DNA of 64,000 nucleotides from Micavibrio sp. (GCA_028283745.1 JAPWJZ010000009.1:248001-312000); one strand, 5' to 3'. Shown: positions 27,547-37,410, counted from the first letter of the stretch. The notes: generated by a model not told the origin, from the letters alone. Numbers and translations: made by a program.

Positions 27547-29575
27547 AGCCGCCGCCTTTCTGCGCAAGGGCGATGAAATACGCGGCATCCAGCACATCCA
27601 GCGCACGGCCCGCAATTACAGCGCTGCCCGCAAGGCCAGCCTGCGGCTGCGGCGGGGGCGTCAGGTTTGGCAGGGCGGCAACAATATCCAGCAAGTCATC
27701 CACCACCATGGCCGCCTGCTGGCCGTTATGATGCAGGTAGATAATTTTTTTATTCCCGGCCGCATTTTTAACGGCATGTAAAACAGGTGTCATGCCCTGC
27801 CCCTGCTGGATAACGGCACGGAAAGCCGTGCGTTCAATCATGCCGGGCTGCAGCCGCGCCAGCTGGCTGACATCATCCAGCGGCAATGCGCAATCCGCAC
27901 CGTTCAGACGCAGCAGTAAATAATGCTGTTGCGCCATGGGCGCGACGGGAGGCGACTTTTTATCCGCCGCTGGTTCCACGCCCGCAGCGATGGGCACGGC
28001 GGCAGGGTCAAGGATAAAGGCAACGCCGCCATCACCCAGCACGGCATTGCCCGCGTAAAGCCGCACATGGCGCAATAGACGCGCCACAGGTTTTACGACG
28101 ATTTCTTCAGTGCCGGAAATATCATCCGCCAGCAGGCCATAACTGCCGCCTGTGCCGCTGATGACCAGCACATATGTGCCGGATGAAGAAACATTGCCGG
28201 AAACACCCCGCAAATCCACAATTGGCAGCATTTGGCTGCGCAACCGCAAAAACCCTGCCCCTGCGATTGTTTCAATTTTGTGCTTGCTGCTTTGTGCCAA
28301 CTGCAAAACTTCCTGCACATGGGCCTGCGCCATGGCGTAGCGCGCGCCGCCGATGGAGAAAATGAGCGCGGGAACGATGGCGATGGTAAGGGGGATGCGC
28401 AGGGTGAATTTAGTTCCCTCCCCCGCGATGGTATGTATATCGATCGTGCCGCCCATTTTATCGAGGTTGGCACGCACAACATCCATGCCAACGCCGCGAC
28501 CGGAAACGGCGCTGATGCTTTCGGCTGTCGAAAAACCGGCGGTGAAAACAAGTTCCTGCACCTGCCTGTCGGTCATAGCGCGCAGTTTGTCGGGCGTGAC
28601 CAGCCCTTTTTCTAGCGCCTTGCGGCTGATGGCGGGGATAGAAAAGCCGCGCCCGTCATCCGACACATCAATAATTACCTGTCCGCCCGCATGACGGGCA
28701 TGGATGCGGATGATGCCTTCAGGCGCTTTGCCCACGGCGGCGCGGGCGGCAGGCGTTTCAATGCCATGGTCGGCGGCATTGCGCACAAGATGCGTCAGCG
28801 GGTCACGCACTAGCTCCAGCACCTGCCGGTCCAGCTCGGTATCTTCGCCCTTGATATCGAGACGGATTTTTTTGTTAAGGTCGGCGGCAAGGTCGCGCAC
28901 CAGGCGCGGCAGGCGGGCGAGCGCGTTTTGCAACGGCTGCAACCGCGCGCGCATGACGCTGTCCTGCAATTGCGTGACGGCACGGCTAAGGCGGTCGAGC
29001 GGCGCGTGAAATGCGGGTACGCCGCCCGCCAGCCGCGCCTGTTCCAGCTGGTTGCGCGTCAGGACCAGTTCGCTGACCACCGTCATAATGTCTTCCAGCG
29101 TATCGACATGGATGCGCAGGGTGCGTGCGGCAATGTCTTCCGCGCTTAACGTCGCGGGTGGCGGCACTGCCGGTTCCGGCGCGGTGCCGATAAGGTCAAG
29201 CAGATGGATAAGCGCAGTATCATCCCCCGCCGGTTCATTGCCGGTTGCGGCAAGGCCGCCGACGATAGATTTGATGCGGTCAAGCGATTGCAGAATGACG
29301 GAGACGGAATCCGGCGTGACGGTCAGCGCGCCGCTGCGGTAGCGGCCCAGCACGCCTTCGGCATGGTGGGCCACATTTTCAAGTCGCGGCAGGTTAAGAA
29401 AGCCGCAGTTGCCCTTGACGGTATGGACAAGACGGAAGATGCGGGCGATAAGTTCAGCATTACGCGGATTTTGTTCAAGCTGCACAAGGTCGAGGTCCAG
29501 CGCGCCGAGGTTTTCGGTCGTGTCCGTCAAAAATTCCTGCAGCAAATCATCCATGATCGGCATCTCCTTGTTCAA
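27533..29575 (-). CDS. cheA: Chemotaxis histidine kinase CheA (no visible P2 domain, two C-terminal CheW-like domains)
   Basis: Hpt RLVHTVKGNCGFL; H-ATPase DPLTHLVRNAADHGIE, DDGRGF, SGRGVGMDVV; IAIVPALIFSIGGARYAMA. Confidence 0.95.
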   Translation of the reverse strand: MNKEMPIMDDLLQEFLTDTTENLGALDLDLVQLEQNPRNAELIARIFRLVHTVKGNCGFLNLPRLENVAHHAEGVLGRYRSGALTVTPDSVSVILQSLDRIKSIVGGLAATGNEPAGDDTALIHLLDLIGTAPEPAVPPPATLSAEDIAARTLRIHVDTLEDIMTVVSELVLTRNQLEQARLAGGVPAFHAPLDRLSRAVTQLQDSVMRARLQPLQNALARLPRLVRDLAADLNKKIRLDIKGEDTELDRQVLELVRDPLTHLVRNAADHGIETPAARAAVGKAPEGIIRIHARHAGGQVIIDVSDDGRGFSIPAISRKALEKGLVTPDKLRAMTDRQVQELVFTAGFSTAESISAVSGRGVGMDVVRANLDKMGGTIDIHTIAGEGTKFTLRIPLTIAIVPALIFSIGGARYAMAQAHVQEVLQLAQSSKHKIETIAGAGFLRLRSQMLPIVDLRGVSGNVSSSGTYVLVISGTGGSYGLLADDISGTEEIVVKPVARLLRHVRLYAGNAVLGDGGVAFILDPAAVPIAAGVEPAADKKSPPVAPMAQQHYLLLRLNGADCALPLDDVSQLARLQPGMIERTAFRAVIQQGQGMTPVLHAVKNAAGNKKIIYLHHNGQQAAMVVDDLLDIVAALPNLTPPPQPQAGLAGSAVIAGRALDVLDAAYFIALAQKGGGYAGG

Positions 29576-29690
29576 GGATGCCGCGAAAGGATTAAGGTTT
29601 TGTTGCGGGCAACGCTGCGTTGCATACGCCCGTAATCAAAACGCAAAATAAAATTTTAAATGCCGCCCGCAAGGCGGGCGGAGACGCGCC

Positions 29691-30329
29691 TTAGAACGCG
29701 AGCTGGAATTCGACCCGGCCCAAATCAGACTGCGCGCCCCATGTCAGCTTTAGGTCGAAAAGCGCCGCGAACCTGCCCGTGATATAGGCATGGACGGAGC
29801 GCGGGTCGAGCTCTTCAGGGTTCGTTTCGCCGCGCAGGGCAGCTTCAGCACCGTCGCGGAAACCGGGGTTGCGCCCGGTGACCAGCACCTTCATGCCCTT
29901 ATTGCCATCCATGGCGGAAACGGTGATTTTACCTTCGCCGTGGTTGCATTCTTCCGCCATGACCAGCAGGTTGAGCAGAACTTTAAAAAAGCCGCGCGGC
30001 GGCATGGAAAATTTAACGCCAAGGTCAGGCTCGAATTCCACCTGAATGCGCCCGGCCTTCAGAAGGTCGGTGAAAGCTTCGCGAATGTCCTTGAAGCCGA
30101 CGTTTTTATCGGTGCCCGCGGCGCCATAGGAAAGGCGGAAGGCTTTCAGGCGGATGGAGGCCTGCTGCGCGGAATCCGCAATCAGCTGCGCTGCTTCTTC
30201 GCCTGCATCATCGCCCAGCTCCTGCATCAGCTCGACGCCGTTATTGACAGCGCCGACGGGGCTGACAAGGTCATGGCAGATGCGGGAAGCGATAAGCTCG
30301 GTTACGCGGGGGTGCAGCAGAACGTCCAT
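29691..30329 (-). CDS. chpT: ChpT-like histidine phosphotransferase
   Basis: VTELIASRICHDLVSPVGAVNNGVELMQE H-box; DUF2328-type 212 aa architecture. Confidence 0.88.
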   Translation of the reverse strand: MDVLLHPRVTELIASRICHDLVSPVGAVNNGVELMQELGDDAGEEAAQLIADSAQQASIRLKAFRLSYGAAGTDKNVGFKDIREAFTDLLKAGRIQVEFEPDLGVKFSMPPRGFFKVLLNLLVMAEECNHGEGKITVSAMDGNKGMKVLVTGRNPGFRDGAEAALRGETNPEELDPRSVHAYITGRFAALFDLKLTWGAQSDLGRVEFQLAF

Positions 30330-30369
30330 TGTATCGGTAGCTCCTTGTAAAAATTGGCCGTAATTTTGT

Positions 30370-31791
30370 TTAGAAAGGCGAGCCGATGCCGCTTTGCGAC
30401 AGTTGGTCCACCAGCTGGCTTTTCAGCTTTTCAAGCCCCGCTTCGGTGAAGCCCTCGGCGCGGATGGTCAGCAAATCTTCGGTATTTGAAGGGCGCATCA
30501 GCCACCAGCCGTCAGGCGTTGTCACGCGCACACCATCAATATCGTTAATCTCGGTATCCTGCAAATTCGCGGCCTTGAGGCGGGTTTTGATTTCGGGCGC
30601 GATGTGGAATTTGCGGTCTGCCGGCACGTGGAAGCGGTATTCCGGCGTGTTGTGCATTTTGGGCAGGTGCGCCACCATTTCCGACAGTTTTTTGCCGGCG
30701 GTGGAAAGGATGTTCAGCAGACGCACGGCGCAATAGGGCGCATCATCAAAGCCGTAATATTTATCGGCGAAGCAGATGTGGCCGGCAAGCTCGCCGCCGA
30801 GGGGGGATTTCGTTTCCAGCATTTTCGCCTTGATGAGCGAGTGGCCGGTATTCCACATCAGCGGCTTTCCGCCAAGGCGCGCCACTTCGTCGAACAGCAC
30901 GCGGCTGCATTTCACGTCGGCAATAATTGTCGCGCCGGGGTGGGTTTTTAAAACTTCGGCGGCATAAACCGCCATGAGGATATCCGCCCAGATGATGGTG
31001 GCATTTTCATCAATCGCGCCGATACGGTCGGCATCACCATCAAAGCCGATGCCAATGTCGCAGCCGTTGTCTTTCACCGCTTTTTGCAGGTCGACAAGGT
31101 TCTTGGCGACAGTCGGGTCGGGGTGGTGGTTGGGGAAGTTGGCATCAATATCATCAAACAGCAGCACGTGCTTGCCGGGCAGTTTTTTGGTAAGGCGGCG
31201 AATGATTTCACCGGCGGCGCCGTTGCCCATGTCCCAGGCGACTTTCAAATCTTTCGTGCCGTGGTAGTCCTGCAGCATGCGGTCAACGTAGGCATCCTGC
31301 ACATCGACCGTGGCAACGCTGCCCGTGCCGGATTCAAAATCACCGGCGGCGGCAAGCTTGCCGATTTCCTGCACCATTGCGCCGTAGAAGGGGCCGTTAT
31401 AATAGGCCATTTTGACGCCGTTGTAGCTTAAGGGGCTGTGCGAGCCGGTGATGACCACGGCGGCATCCAGCTTGCGCGATTTCATGGCGAAGTAAACCAT
31501 GGGCGTGGGGCCGACGCCGACGTCTTCAACCGTCAGGCCGCAGTCCATCAACCCGCGAATAACATTGTCGGCGAAGGGGCGCGAACTGGCGCGGCCGTCA
31601 AAACCGACCGCAACGCTTTTACCGTTCTGCGTGCGGCGGAGCATGGTGCCGAAGGCGCGGCCGATGAAATAGCAATCCGCCTCCTTCAATGTCTCGCCAA
31701 CGGTGCCGCGAATGTCGTATTCGCGCAAAATGCTGGTGTTGAAGGTATGGGTGGCAGGGGTTTCAACGACTGCGGCATGTCCATTTTTCAT
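30370..31791 (-). CDS. Phosphomannomutase/phosphoglucomutase
   Basis: ILREYDIRGTVGETL; VITGSHSPLSYNGVKM; IGFDGDADRIGAID; internal ATG MKNGHAAV chosen as start. Confidence 0.92.
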   Translation of the reverse strand: MKNGHAAVVETPATHTFNTSILREYDIRGTVGETLKEADCYFIGRAFGTMLRRTQNGKSVAVGFDGRASSRPFADNVIRGLMDCGLTVEDVGVGPTPMVYFAMKSRKLDAAVVITGSHSPLSYNGVKMAYYNGPFYGAMVQEIGKLAAAGDFESGTGSVATVDVQDAYVDRMLQDYHGTKDLKVAWDMGNGAAGEIIRRLTKKLPGKHVLLFDDIDANFPNHHPDPTVAKNLVDLQKAVKDNGCDIGIGFDGDADRIGAIDENATIIWADILMAVYAAEVLKTHPGATIIADVKCSRVLFDEVARLGGKPLMWNTGHSLIKAKMLETKSPLGGELAGHICFADKYYGFDDAPYCAVRLLNILSTAGKKLSEMVAHLPKMHNTPEYRFHVPADRKFHIAPEIKTRLKAANLQDTEINDIDGVRVTTPDGWWLMRPSNTEDLLTIRAEGFTEAGLEKLKSQLVDQLSQSGIGSPF

Positions 31792-31973
31792 AAGCTTAAT
31801 TCCTTCGCTAATTGCCCTGCATTTATACAAGTTATTGGGGCCTTGAGCGAGGGGGAACAAAATTTTCATATCAGCCACAAAGCATGTTTTCATATTCCAC
31901 CTTGCGCAGCTTCGCTGCCCTGCTATGATGTGCGCGAAAATCACCTTATTAAAGACCAAAGGTTCAAAGCCGG

Positions 31974-32531
31974 ATGCGACACCTGAATGCCTCGGAAATA
32001 AGCGCGGAGTTCAACAATCAGCGCGAAAAATTTGGCGCGTTTGCCGGCAAAACAGGGCTTGATACCGCCGTGAAAGACCTCAGCCGCCTTATTGGCGACC
32101 TGCAAGGCGCGGGGCTGGATGTTGAGCTGACCCTTTTCGGCGATGCGTCGGAGCAGGCCTTCAGCCTGTTTGAAACCGGCGGGCTTACCGTGCCGGTCAG
32201 CGGCATTTTGCGCATGGGCCCCATTCACCGCCTTGTCGGCATTGCCACCAAGGAAGGCAACCAGAACGTGGTGAAGCTGGCAATTTCCGAATTCGACATC
32301 CGCTTCAACGGCGTTGAAGGCAAGCTGAAGGATGACAGCATCGACAGCGTCATCCGCCACAAATCCTACGACCTTAAAGATGATAATGACGCGCTGGTAA
32401 AGCTGGCCGAAGAAATCATCCGGCACTGCGCCCGCAATGACGTTATTAACAGCAACGACGCGCTGGGCGTATTTGACAATGGCCGGCGCCTGCAAAAAAC
32501 CGCGCCGCGCCTTGCGCCCAAGCAGCCTTAA
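31974..32531 (+). CDS. Conserved-looking hypothetical protein
   Basis: 185 aa ORF with coding-like composition, divergent from pmm; no family recognised. Confidence 0.7.
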   Translation: MRHLNASEISAEFNNQREKFGAFAGKTGLDTAVKDLSRLIGDLQGAGLDVELTLFGDASEQAFSLFETGGLTVPVSGILRMGPIHRLVGIATKEGNQNVVKLAISEFDIRFNGVEGKLKDDSIDSVIRHKSYDLKDDNDALVKLAEEIIRHCARNDVINSNDALGVFDNGRRLQKTAPRLAPKQP

Positions 32532-32546
32532 CGATAAGCTTCCTGC

Positions 32547-33452
32547 ATGACAACCTATGGCGCCGCCTACTTTGCCCCCGAAGGCTTTATCGATGACCTC
32601 ATCGCCGAAATTGGCGGGGAGCACGAAACCTTTGGCCGCCTTGTTATTACCAAGGCCCCGCCGCGCCAGCTTGTCTGGGCGGAGAACACGTGGCTTGCGC
32701 CGCAGCTGATCGAAATATCATCCATCGGCGACGGTGCGAAAAAGCTGAAGGATATTCAGCGCAACTGGTCGCATTACGAACATGAATTCCACCGCCGCAG
32801 CAAGCTGATTGCCGAAAAGCTGCCGCACGTATCGGCAAAACCGCTGAAGTTCCCCGCCCTGCCGCCGCAAGCGCCGCTGGGCAGCTGGACGCTGGTGGAA
32901 GAAAACCTGATTTTCGCTTCCGCCGCCTGCACCGCGCCCGTTGCCAATGGCGCGTATATTTTTGAAGAAGACAAAGACAACCCGCCCAACCGCGCTTATT
33001 TGAAGCTGTGGGAAGCGCTGACCCGCGCCGGAAAAATGCCGCAGGCGGGCGAAACCTGCGTTGATTTCGGCTCCTCCCCCGGCGGGTGGACATGGGTGTT
33101 GCAGGGGCTTGGCGCACAGGTGATCAGCGTGGATAAAGCGCCGCTGGCGCCCAACATTGCGGCGCTGCCGCGCGTGAAGCACCTTGAACAATCCGCCTTT
33201 GGCCTGCGCCCGCAGGACGTTGGGCCGGTGGACTGGCTGTTCTCCGACATTATCTGCTACCCCGAACGTTTGCTGCGCCTGATCAACGAATGGCGCGATG
33301 CCGGGCTTGCCAGAAACTTCGTCACGACCATTAAATTCCAGGGCGAGACGGATTTTAAAATGACACAAAATTTCCTTGAAATTGCTGGCAGTTCGGCCTG
33401 CCATCTTTATAATAACAAGCACGAAATCACATGGTTCTGTCTGGAGAAATAA
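32547..33452 (+). CDS. SAM-dependent RlmM/FtsJ-like rRNA 2'-O-methyltransferase
   Basis: CVDFGSSPGGWTWVLQGLGAQVISVDKAPL; VDWLFSDIICYPERLL; TIKFQG. Confidence 0.8.
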   Translation: MTTYGAAYFAPEGFIDDLIAEIGGEHETFGRLVITKAPPRQLVWAENTWLAPQLIEISSIGDGAKKLKDIQRNWSHYEHEFHRRSKLIAEKLPHVSAKPLKFPALPPQAPLGSWTLVEENLIFASAACTAPVANGAYIFEEDKDNPPNRAYLKLWEALTRAGKMPQAGETCVDFGSSPGGWTWVLQGLGAQVISVDKAPLAPNIAALPRVKHLEQSAFGLRPQDVGPVDWLFSDIICYPERLLRLINEWRDAGLARNFVTTIKFQGETDFKMTQNFLEIAGSSACHLYNNKHEITWFCLEK

Positions 33453-33455
33453 GTC

Positions 33456-35537
33456 ATGGCTTATAAAGGCGACGAACACCTGAAATCCCTGCTGTCGGCT
33501 GCGGGCGAAAAACGCGATGTAGCCGAAATCAAGGAAGCGCTGCGCGGTATCAACGCCGCGCCCGAAGATTTGGGCGAACCCACCCGCTGGACACGCCTTT
33601 TCAAAATTGGCGCGCACGCCGAAACCGTGCAGCAGCTGACCGCGCTGAAAGAGCAGCTTGCCGCCAACCAGAATAACGTGAAGCAGGACAAGCTGGCGGA
33701 CCTGCGCGCCGAACTGAAAAAGCGCGGCGTTGACGGCTTTTTTATTCCCCGCGCAGATGAATTCCAGGGTGAATACGTGCCCGCGCGCGCCGACCGGCTT
33801 GCATGGCTGACCGAATTCACAGGCTCCGCCGGTTTCGCCGTCGCGCTGGCCGACAAAGCCGCCTTCTTCACCGATGGCCGCTACACATTGCAGGCCCGCG
33901 ACCAGGTGGATGCCGCAAAGTTTGATATTTGCAGCGTCTCCGAAGGCCAGGGCGCCACGCCCACCATGTCGCCGACCGAATGGATTGAAAAGAATTTGCC
34001 CAAGGGCGCCAAATTCGGCATCGACCCGTGGGTGCATACGCCCAACGAAGTAAAGCGCATGCGCGATGCGGTTGAAAAAGCAGGTGGTACGCTGGTGTTG
34101 TTGAACGACAACCCGCTGGATGCCGCATGGAAGGACCAGCCGCCCGCCCCGCTCGCGCCCGTGGTGCCGCAGCCGCTTGAATTTTCCGGCATCGATTCAA
34201 TCGTGAAGCGCGCGGAACTTGCCGCCGCCCTTACTGCCAAGGATGCGGATGCCATTGCCATTACCCTGCCGGAAGAAACCTGCTGGCTGCTCAACATTCG
34301 CGGCGGCGACGTGCCCTGCACGCCCTTCGCGCTGTCCTACGCGCTGGCGCACAAAGACGGCAGCGTTGACTGGTTCATCGACAGCCGCAAGCTGACTGAT
34401 GAAACCCGCAACTGGATCGGCAGCGATGTGCGTGTGCATGACCTTGCCGATTTCGCGGGCGCCATTGAAACGCTCGCCATGGGCGGCAAAAAAATCTGGG
34501 TTGATCCCGGCTCCGCTCCCGTGAAGGTTGTTGAGATCATCAAGGAAGCCGGCGCAACGCCCTATGCAGACAAAAGCCCGCTCCAATTGATGAAGGCGAA
34601 AAAAAACGCCGTTGAAATTGAAGGCACCATCAACGCGCATATCCGCGATGGCGTTGCCATTACGCGCTTCCTGTCCTCCATCCTCGGCCAGGGCGATGCG
34701 GCAAAGCATGATGAACTGTCGGCAACCGAGCTGCTGCAAAACATTCGCGCGGAAGGCCAGCATTTCCGCGGCCTCAGCTTCGATACCATTTCAGGCTCCG
34801 GCGGCAATGGCGCAATTGTGCATTACCGTTCCACCCCGCGCACCAACCAGCCGCTGCTGTCCGGCCCCGTCTACCTGTGCGATTCAGGCGCGCAATACCT
34901 TGATGGCACGACCGACATCACCCGCACCGTCGCGGTCGATAACGTCTCCGCCGAAATGAAGGAAAACTTCACCCGCGTCTTGAAAGGCCATATTCAGGTC
35001 GCCATGGCCGTCTTCCCCGAAGGCACCGTCGGCGCAACGCTGGATGAAAAAGCCCGCAAGGCCCTAAAGGAAGTCGGGCTTGATTACGCGCACGGCACCG
35101 GCCACGGCGTCGGCAGCTACCTTTCCGTGCATGAGGGCCCCTGCGGCATTTCGCCACGTGCGACCACCGTGCCGCTGGAAGCCGGCATGATTATTTCGAA
35201 CGAACCCGGCTATTACAAGGAAGGCGAATACGGCATCCGCATTGAAAACCTTGTCACGGTCGTCGATACCGGCAAGAAGGATGCTGACGGCAAGAAGCTG
35301 CTCGCTTTTGACACGCTGACCCTCGCCCCCATCGACCGCAACCTGATTGAACCGTCACTGCTGGATGATGCAGAGCTGCGCTGGCTCAACGATTATCATG
35401 ACCGCGTCAAAAACACGCTGTTGCCGCTCGTTGAAAAGGTGGATGCGAAGGCCGCCGACTTCCTCAAGAAATCGACCGAGCCGATTCAAAAATCCGCCCC
35501 GCCCAAACCCGGCAACGGGCCGAAGATGGGCCGGTAA
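33456..35537 (+). CDS. Aminopeptidase P family protein (M24) with ~80 aa N-terminal extension
   Basis: LADLRAELKKRGVDGFFIPRADEFQGEYVPARADRLAWLTEFTGSAG; YLCDSGAQYLDGTTDITRTVA; HGTGHGVGSYLSVHEGP. Confidence 0.93.
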   Translation: MAYKGDEHLKSLLSAAGEKRDVAEIKEALRGINAAPEDLGEPTRWTRLFKIGAHAETVQQLTALKEQLAANQNNVKQDKLADLRAELKKRGVDGFFIPRADEFQGEYVPARADRLAWLTEFTGSAGFAVALADKAAFFTDGRYTLQARDQVDAAKFDICSVSEGQGATPTMSPTEWIEKNLPKGAKFGIDPWVHTPNEVKRMRDAVEKAGGTLVLLNDNPLDAAWKDQPPAPLAPVVPQPLEFSGIDSIVKRAELAAALTAKDADAIAITLPEETCWLLNIRGGDVPCTPFALSYALAHKDGSVDWFIDSRKLTDETRNWIGSDVRVHDLADFAGAIETLAMGGKKIWVDPGSAPVKVVEIIKEAGATPYADKSPLQLMKAKKNAVEIEGTINAHIRDGVAITRFLSSILGQGDAAKHDELSATELLQNIRAEGQHFRGLSFDTISGSGGNGAIVHYRSTPRTNQPLLSGPVYLCDSGAQYLDGTTDITRTVAVDNVSAEMKENFTRVLKGHIQVAMAVFPEGTVGATLDEKARKALKEVGLDYAHGTGHGVGSYLSVHEGPCGISPRATTVPLEAGMIISNEPGYYKEGEYGIRIENLVTVVDTGKKDADGKKLLAFDTLTLAPIDRNLIEPSLLDDAELRWLNDYHDRVKNTLLPLVEKVDAKAADFLKKSTEPIQKSAPPKPGNGPKMGR

Positions 35538-35560
35538 CGACCTTAATAAACTTATACTTT

Positions 35561-35600
35561 AAAACGGGTTAGCTTGGGTTACAGGCTAACCCGTTTTCTT
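35561..35600 (+). terminator. Rho-independent terminator after aminopeptidase P
   Basis: AAAACGGGTTAGC-loop-GCTAACCCGTTTT, 13 bp perfect stem. Confidence 0.85.
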
Positions 35601-35610
35601 ATGGAAGGTT

Positions 35611-35639
35611 TTGACAGGCGCGGGGTTATTTTCTATAGT
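35611..35639 (+). promoter_or_regulatory. Sigma70-type promoter of the ankyrin gene
   Basis: TTGACA-17 bp-TATAGT. Confidence 0.75.
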
Positions 35640-35681
35640 GCGCCTATTCTCGAAAAGCATATTTGAAAGCGAAGCAAGACC

Positions 35682-36815
35682 ATGCCGCTGATGTACACGG
35701 ATGCCGGTTTTTTCAAGGCGATTGCCAAGGGCCATACCGCGCTGGTAGAACGCTATCTTGCGCGGGACGCCGCCTATTACACGGCTATCAAGGACAAGAA
35801 GGGCAATACGCCGCTTATCCTCGCCGCCGCCGGCAATAGAAACATAGCCTCGGCAAAACTGCTGATTGCGGCGGGCGCTGCCGTGAATGCACAGAACGCT
35901 TCAGGTGAAACGCCGCTTCTCACCGCCATCAGCAACAATAACACGGCAATCGCGGAAGCGCTGCTGGCGGCAACGGCGGACCCGAACCTTGCGGCCTACG
36001 GCGGCGGCACGCCCGCCATTCGCGCAGTCAACCGCAGCAACGCCAAGGTGATGCAGCTATTAATCGCGCACGGCGCGGATATATCGGAAGGCGACCTCGT
36101 CAATGCCGCCGTCAAGCGCGGCAACAGCCAGCTGCTATCGCTGCTGCTGGACAACGGCGGCGACGTGAACAAGCCCGATGGCAACGGCAACCTGCCGATG
36201 TATTACGCCGGCATGGCAAGCAGCGCCGACATCGCGCGCCTGCTGCTGGAAAAGGGCGCGGACATCAACGCGCGCGATCCCTCCAGCGGCGCGGCAGCGC
36301 TGCACCTTGCCGTCAGCTACGGGCGCAATACGGTTGTCGAATACCTTGCCGAAAATGGCGCGCGGCTTGATATTCGCAACAACGACGGGCAAACGCCACT
36401 CATGGTCGCGCGCGACCGGCAGGCCATTACGCTCATCGACATTCTCGCCGCCGCCGAGAAAACCACGGTGGATGCCGCAACGCCGCAGGCCCCCACCCTT
36501 TCCGCCGCCACGACCACCGGCGGCACCGAAGACTGGATGCGCCTGGGCGATGCCCGCGTCGCCTACATCGGCAACTGGCCCGCCCTGGGCCGCCGCCTCA
36601 CGGAAATTTTCAATTTCGAAAGCCGGGAGCGCCTGACCATTACCGAAAACCTGAAGACCGGCGCCGAAACCGCCACCCCGCCCGACAGCTTCGACAACAT
36701 CGCCGAACCCGCCCTGCAAAAAGCCCTGCAAGCCTTCACCACCCTCGGCGGCACAGCAGATGCCACCACTGTCCTCGGCGGCACCGGGAAGAAAGCGTTG
36801 AAGCCGCAAGGCTAG
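35682..36815 (+). CDS. Ankyrin-repeat protein
   Basis: Repeats KGNTPLILAAAGNRNIASAKLLIAAGAAVNAQNASGETPLLTAISNNNTAIAEALLAA. Confidence 0.9.
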   Translation: MPLMYTDAGFFKAIAKGHTALVERYLARDAAYYTAIKDKKGNTPLILAAAGNRNIASAKLLIAAGAAVNAQNASGETPLLTAISNNNTAIAEALLAATADPNLAAYGGGTPAIRAVNRSNAKVMQLLIAHGADISEGDLVNAAVKRGNSQLLSLLLDNGGDVNKPDGNGNLPMYYAGMASSADIARLLLEKGADINARDPSSGAAALHLAVSYGRNTVVEYLAENGARLDIRNNDGQTPLMVARDRQAITLIDILAAAEKTTVDAATPQAPTLSAATTTGGTEDWMRLGDARVAYIGNWPALGRRLTEIFNFESRERLTITENLKTGAETATPPDSFDNIAEPALQKALQAFTTLGGTADATTVLGGTGKKALKPQG

Positions 36816-36884
36816 CTTGCAGAACTCCCGAAACCGCTGCAGAATACCTGAAAATCATTTTCTCCTAACAAGGGACGACAAATC

Positions 36885-37331
36885 ATGAAAACGACCATCG
36901 AGATTAAAGACAAAGGCCAGCTTGAGATGATCGAGAAGCTGCGCGGGGAAAAATCTGCGAAGGAATTTGTGACGGCGTGTTTTGAAGCGGGATTGAAGAT
37001 GGCGGTGGCGCAGCGGCAGCAGCGCGCGAAAATGCCGATGATGAAGTTTGAAAGCGCGAAGGTGGAGTTCCGCACGCTGGATGCCGCCGCTATTACCGCC
37101 GCGCTGAAAGACAAAGATGCGAAGAACCCGGTGAAGCTGGAAGTGAGCCGCTTAGTGTCATCCTACACCGCCGAGCTTGGCGCCTTTGCCAAGAAAAACG
37201 GCAACCGCCTGCCTGCTTCCCTTCGCGTGGATGCGCGCAACGCGATTGAGAAGATTGCCTTCCAGATTACCGCCGAGGCGATTAAGCATGCCGTAAAGAA
37301 TGGCAAGGCTGCGGAAAAGAAATCTGCTTAA
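36885..37331 (+). CDS. Hypothetical protein
   Basis: 148 aa ORF, lysine/alanine-rich helical; followed by a terminator. Confidence 0.6.
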   Translation: MKTTIEIKDKGQLEMIEKLRGEKSAKEFVTACFEAGLKMAVAQRQQRAKMPMMKFESAKVEFRTLDAAAITAALKDKDAKNPVKLEVSRLVSSYTAELGAFAKKNGNRLPASLRVDARNAIEKIAFQITAEAIKHAVKNGKAAEKKSA

Positions 37332-37351
37332 CCCATATCTCGCTAAAAATA

Positions 37352-37383
37352 AAAAGCCGCCCCTTTAACCGGGCGGCTTTTTT
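37352..37383 (+). terminator. Rho-independent terminator
   Basis: AAAAGCCGCCC-ctttaacc-GGGCGGCTTTTTT. Confidence 0.8.
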
Positions 37384-37410
37384 ATTGCGGAAGCTTATGC
37401 CGGAAAAGCG

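Noticed and set aside
29646-29690. Possible terminator GCCGCCCGCAAGGCGGGCGG between chpT and cheA
   Set aside because: Short loop with no clear T tract in the minus direction; not strong enough to call
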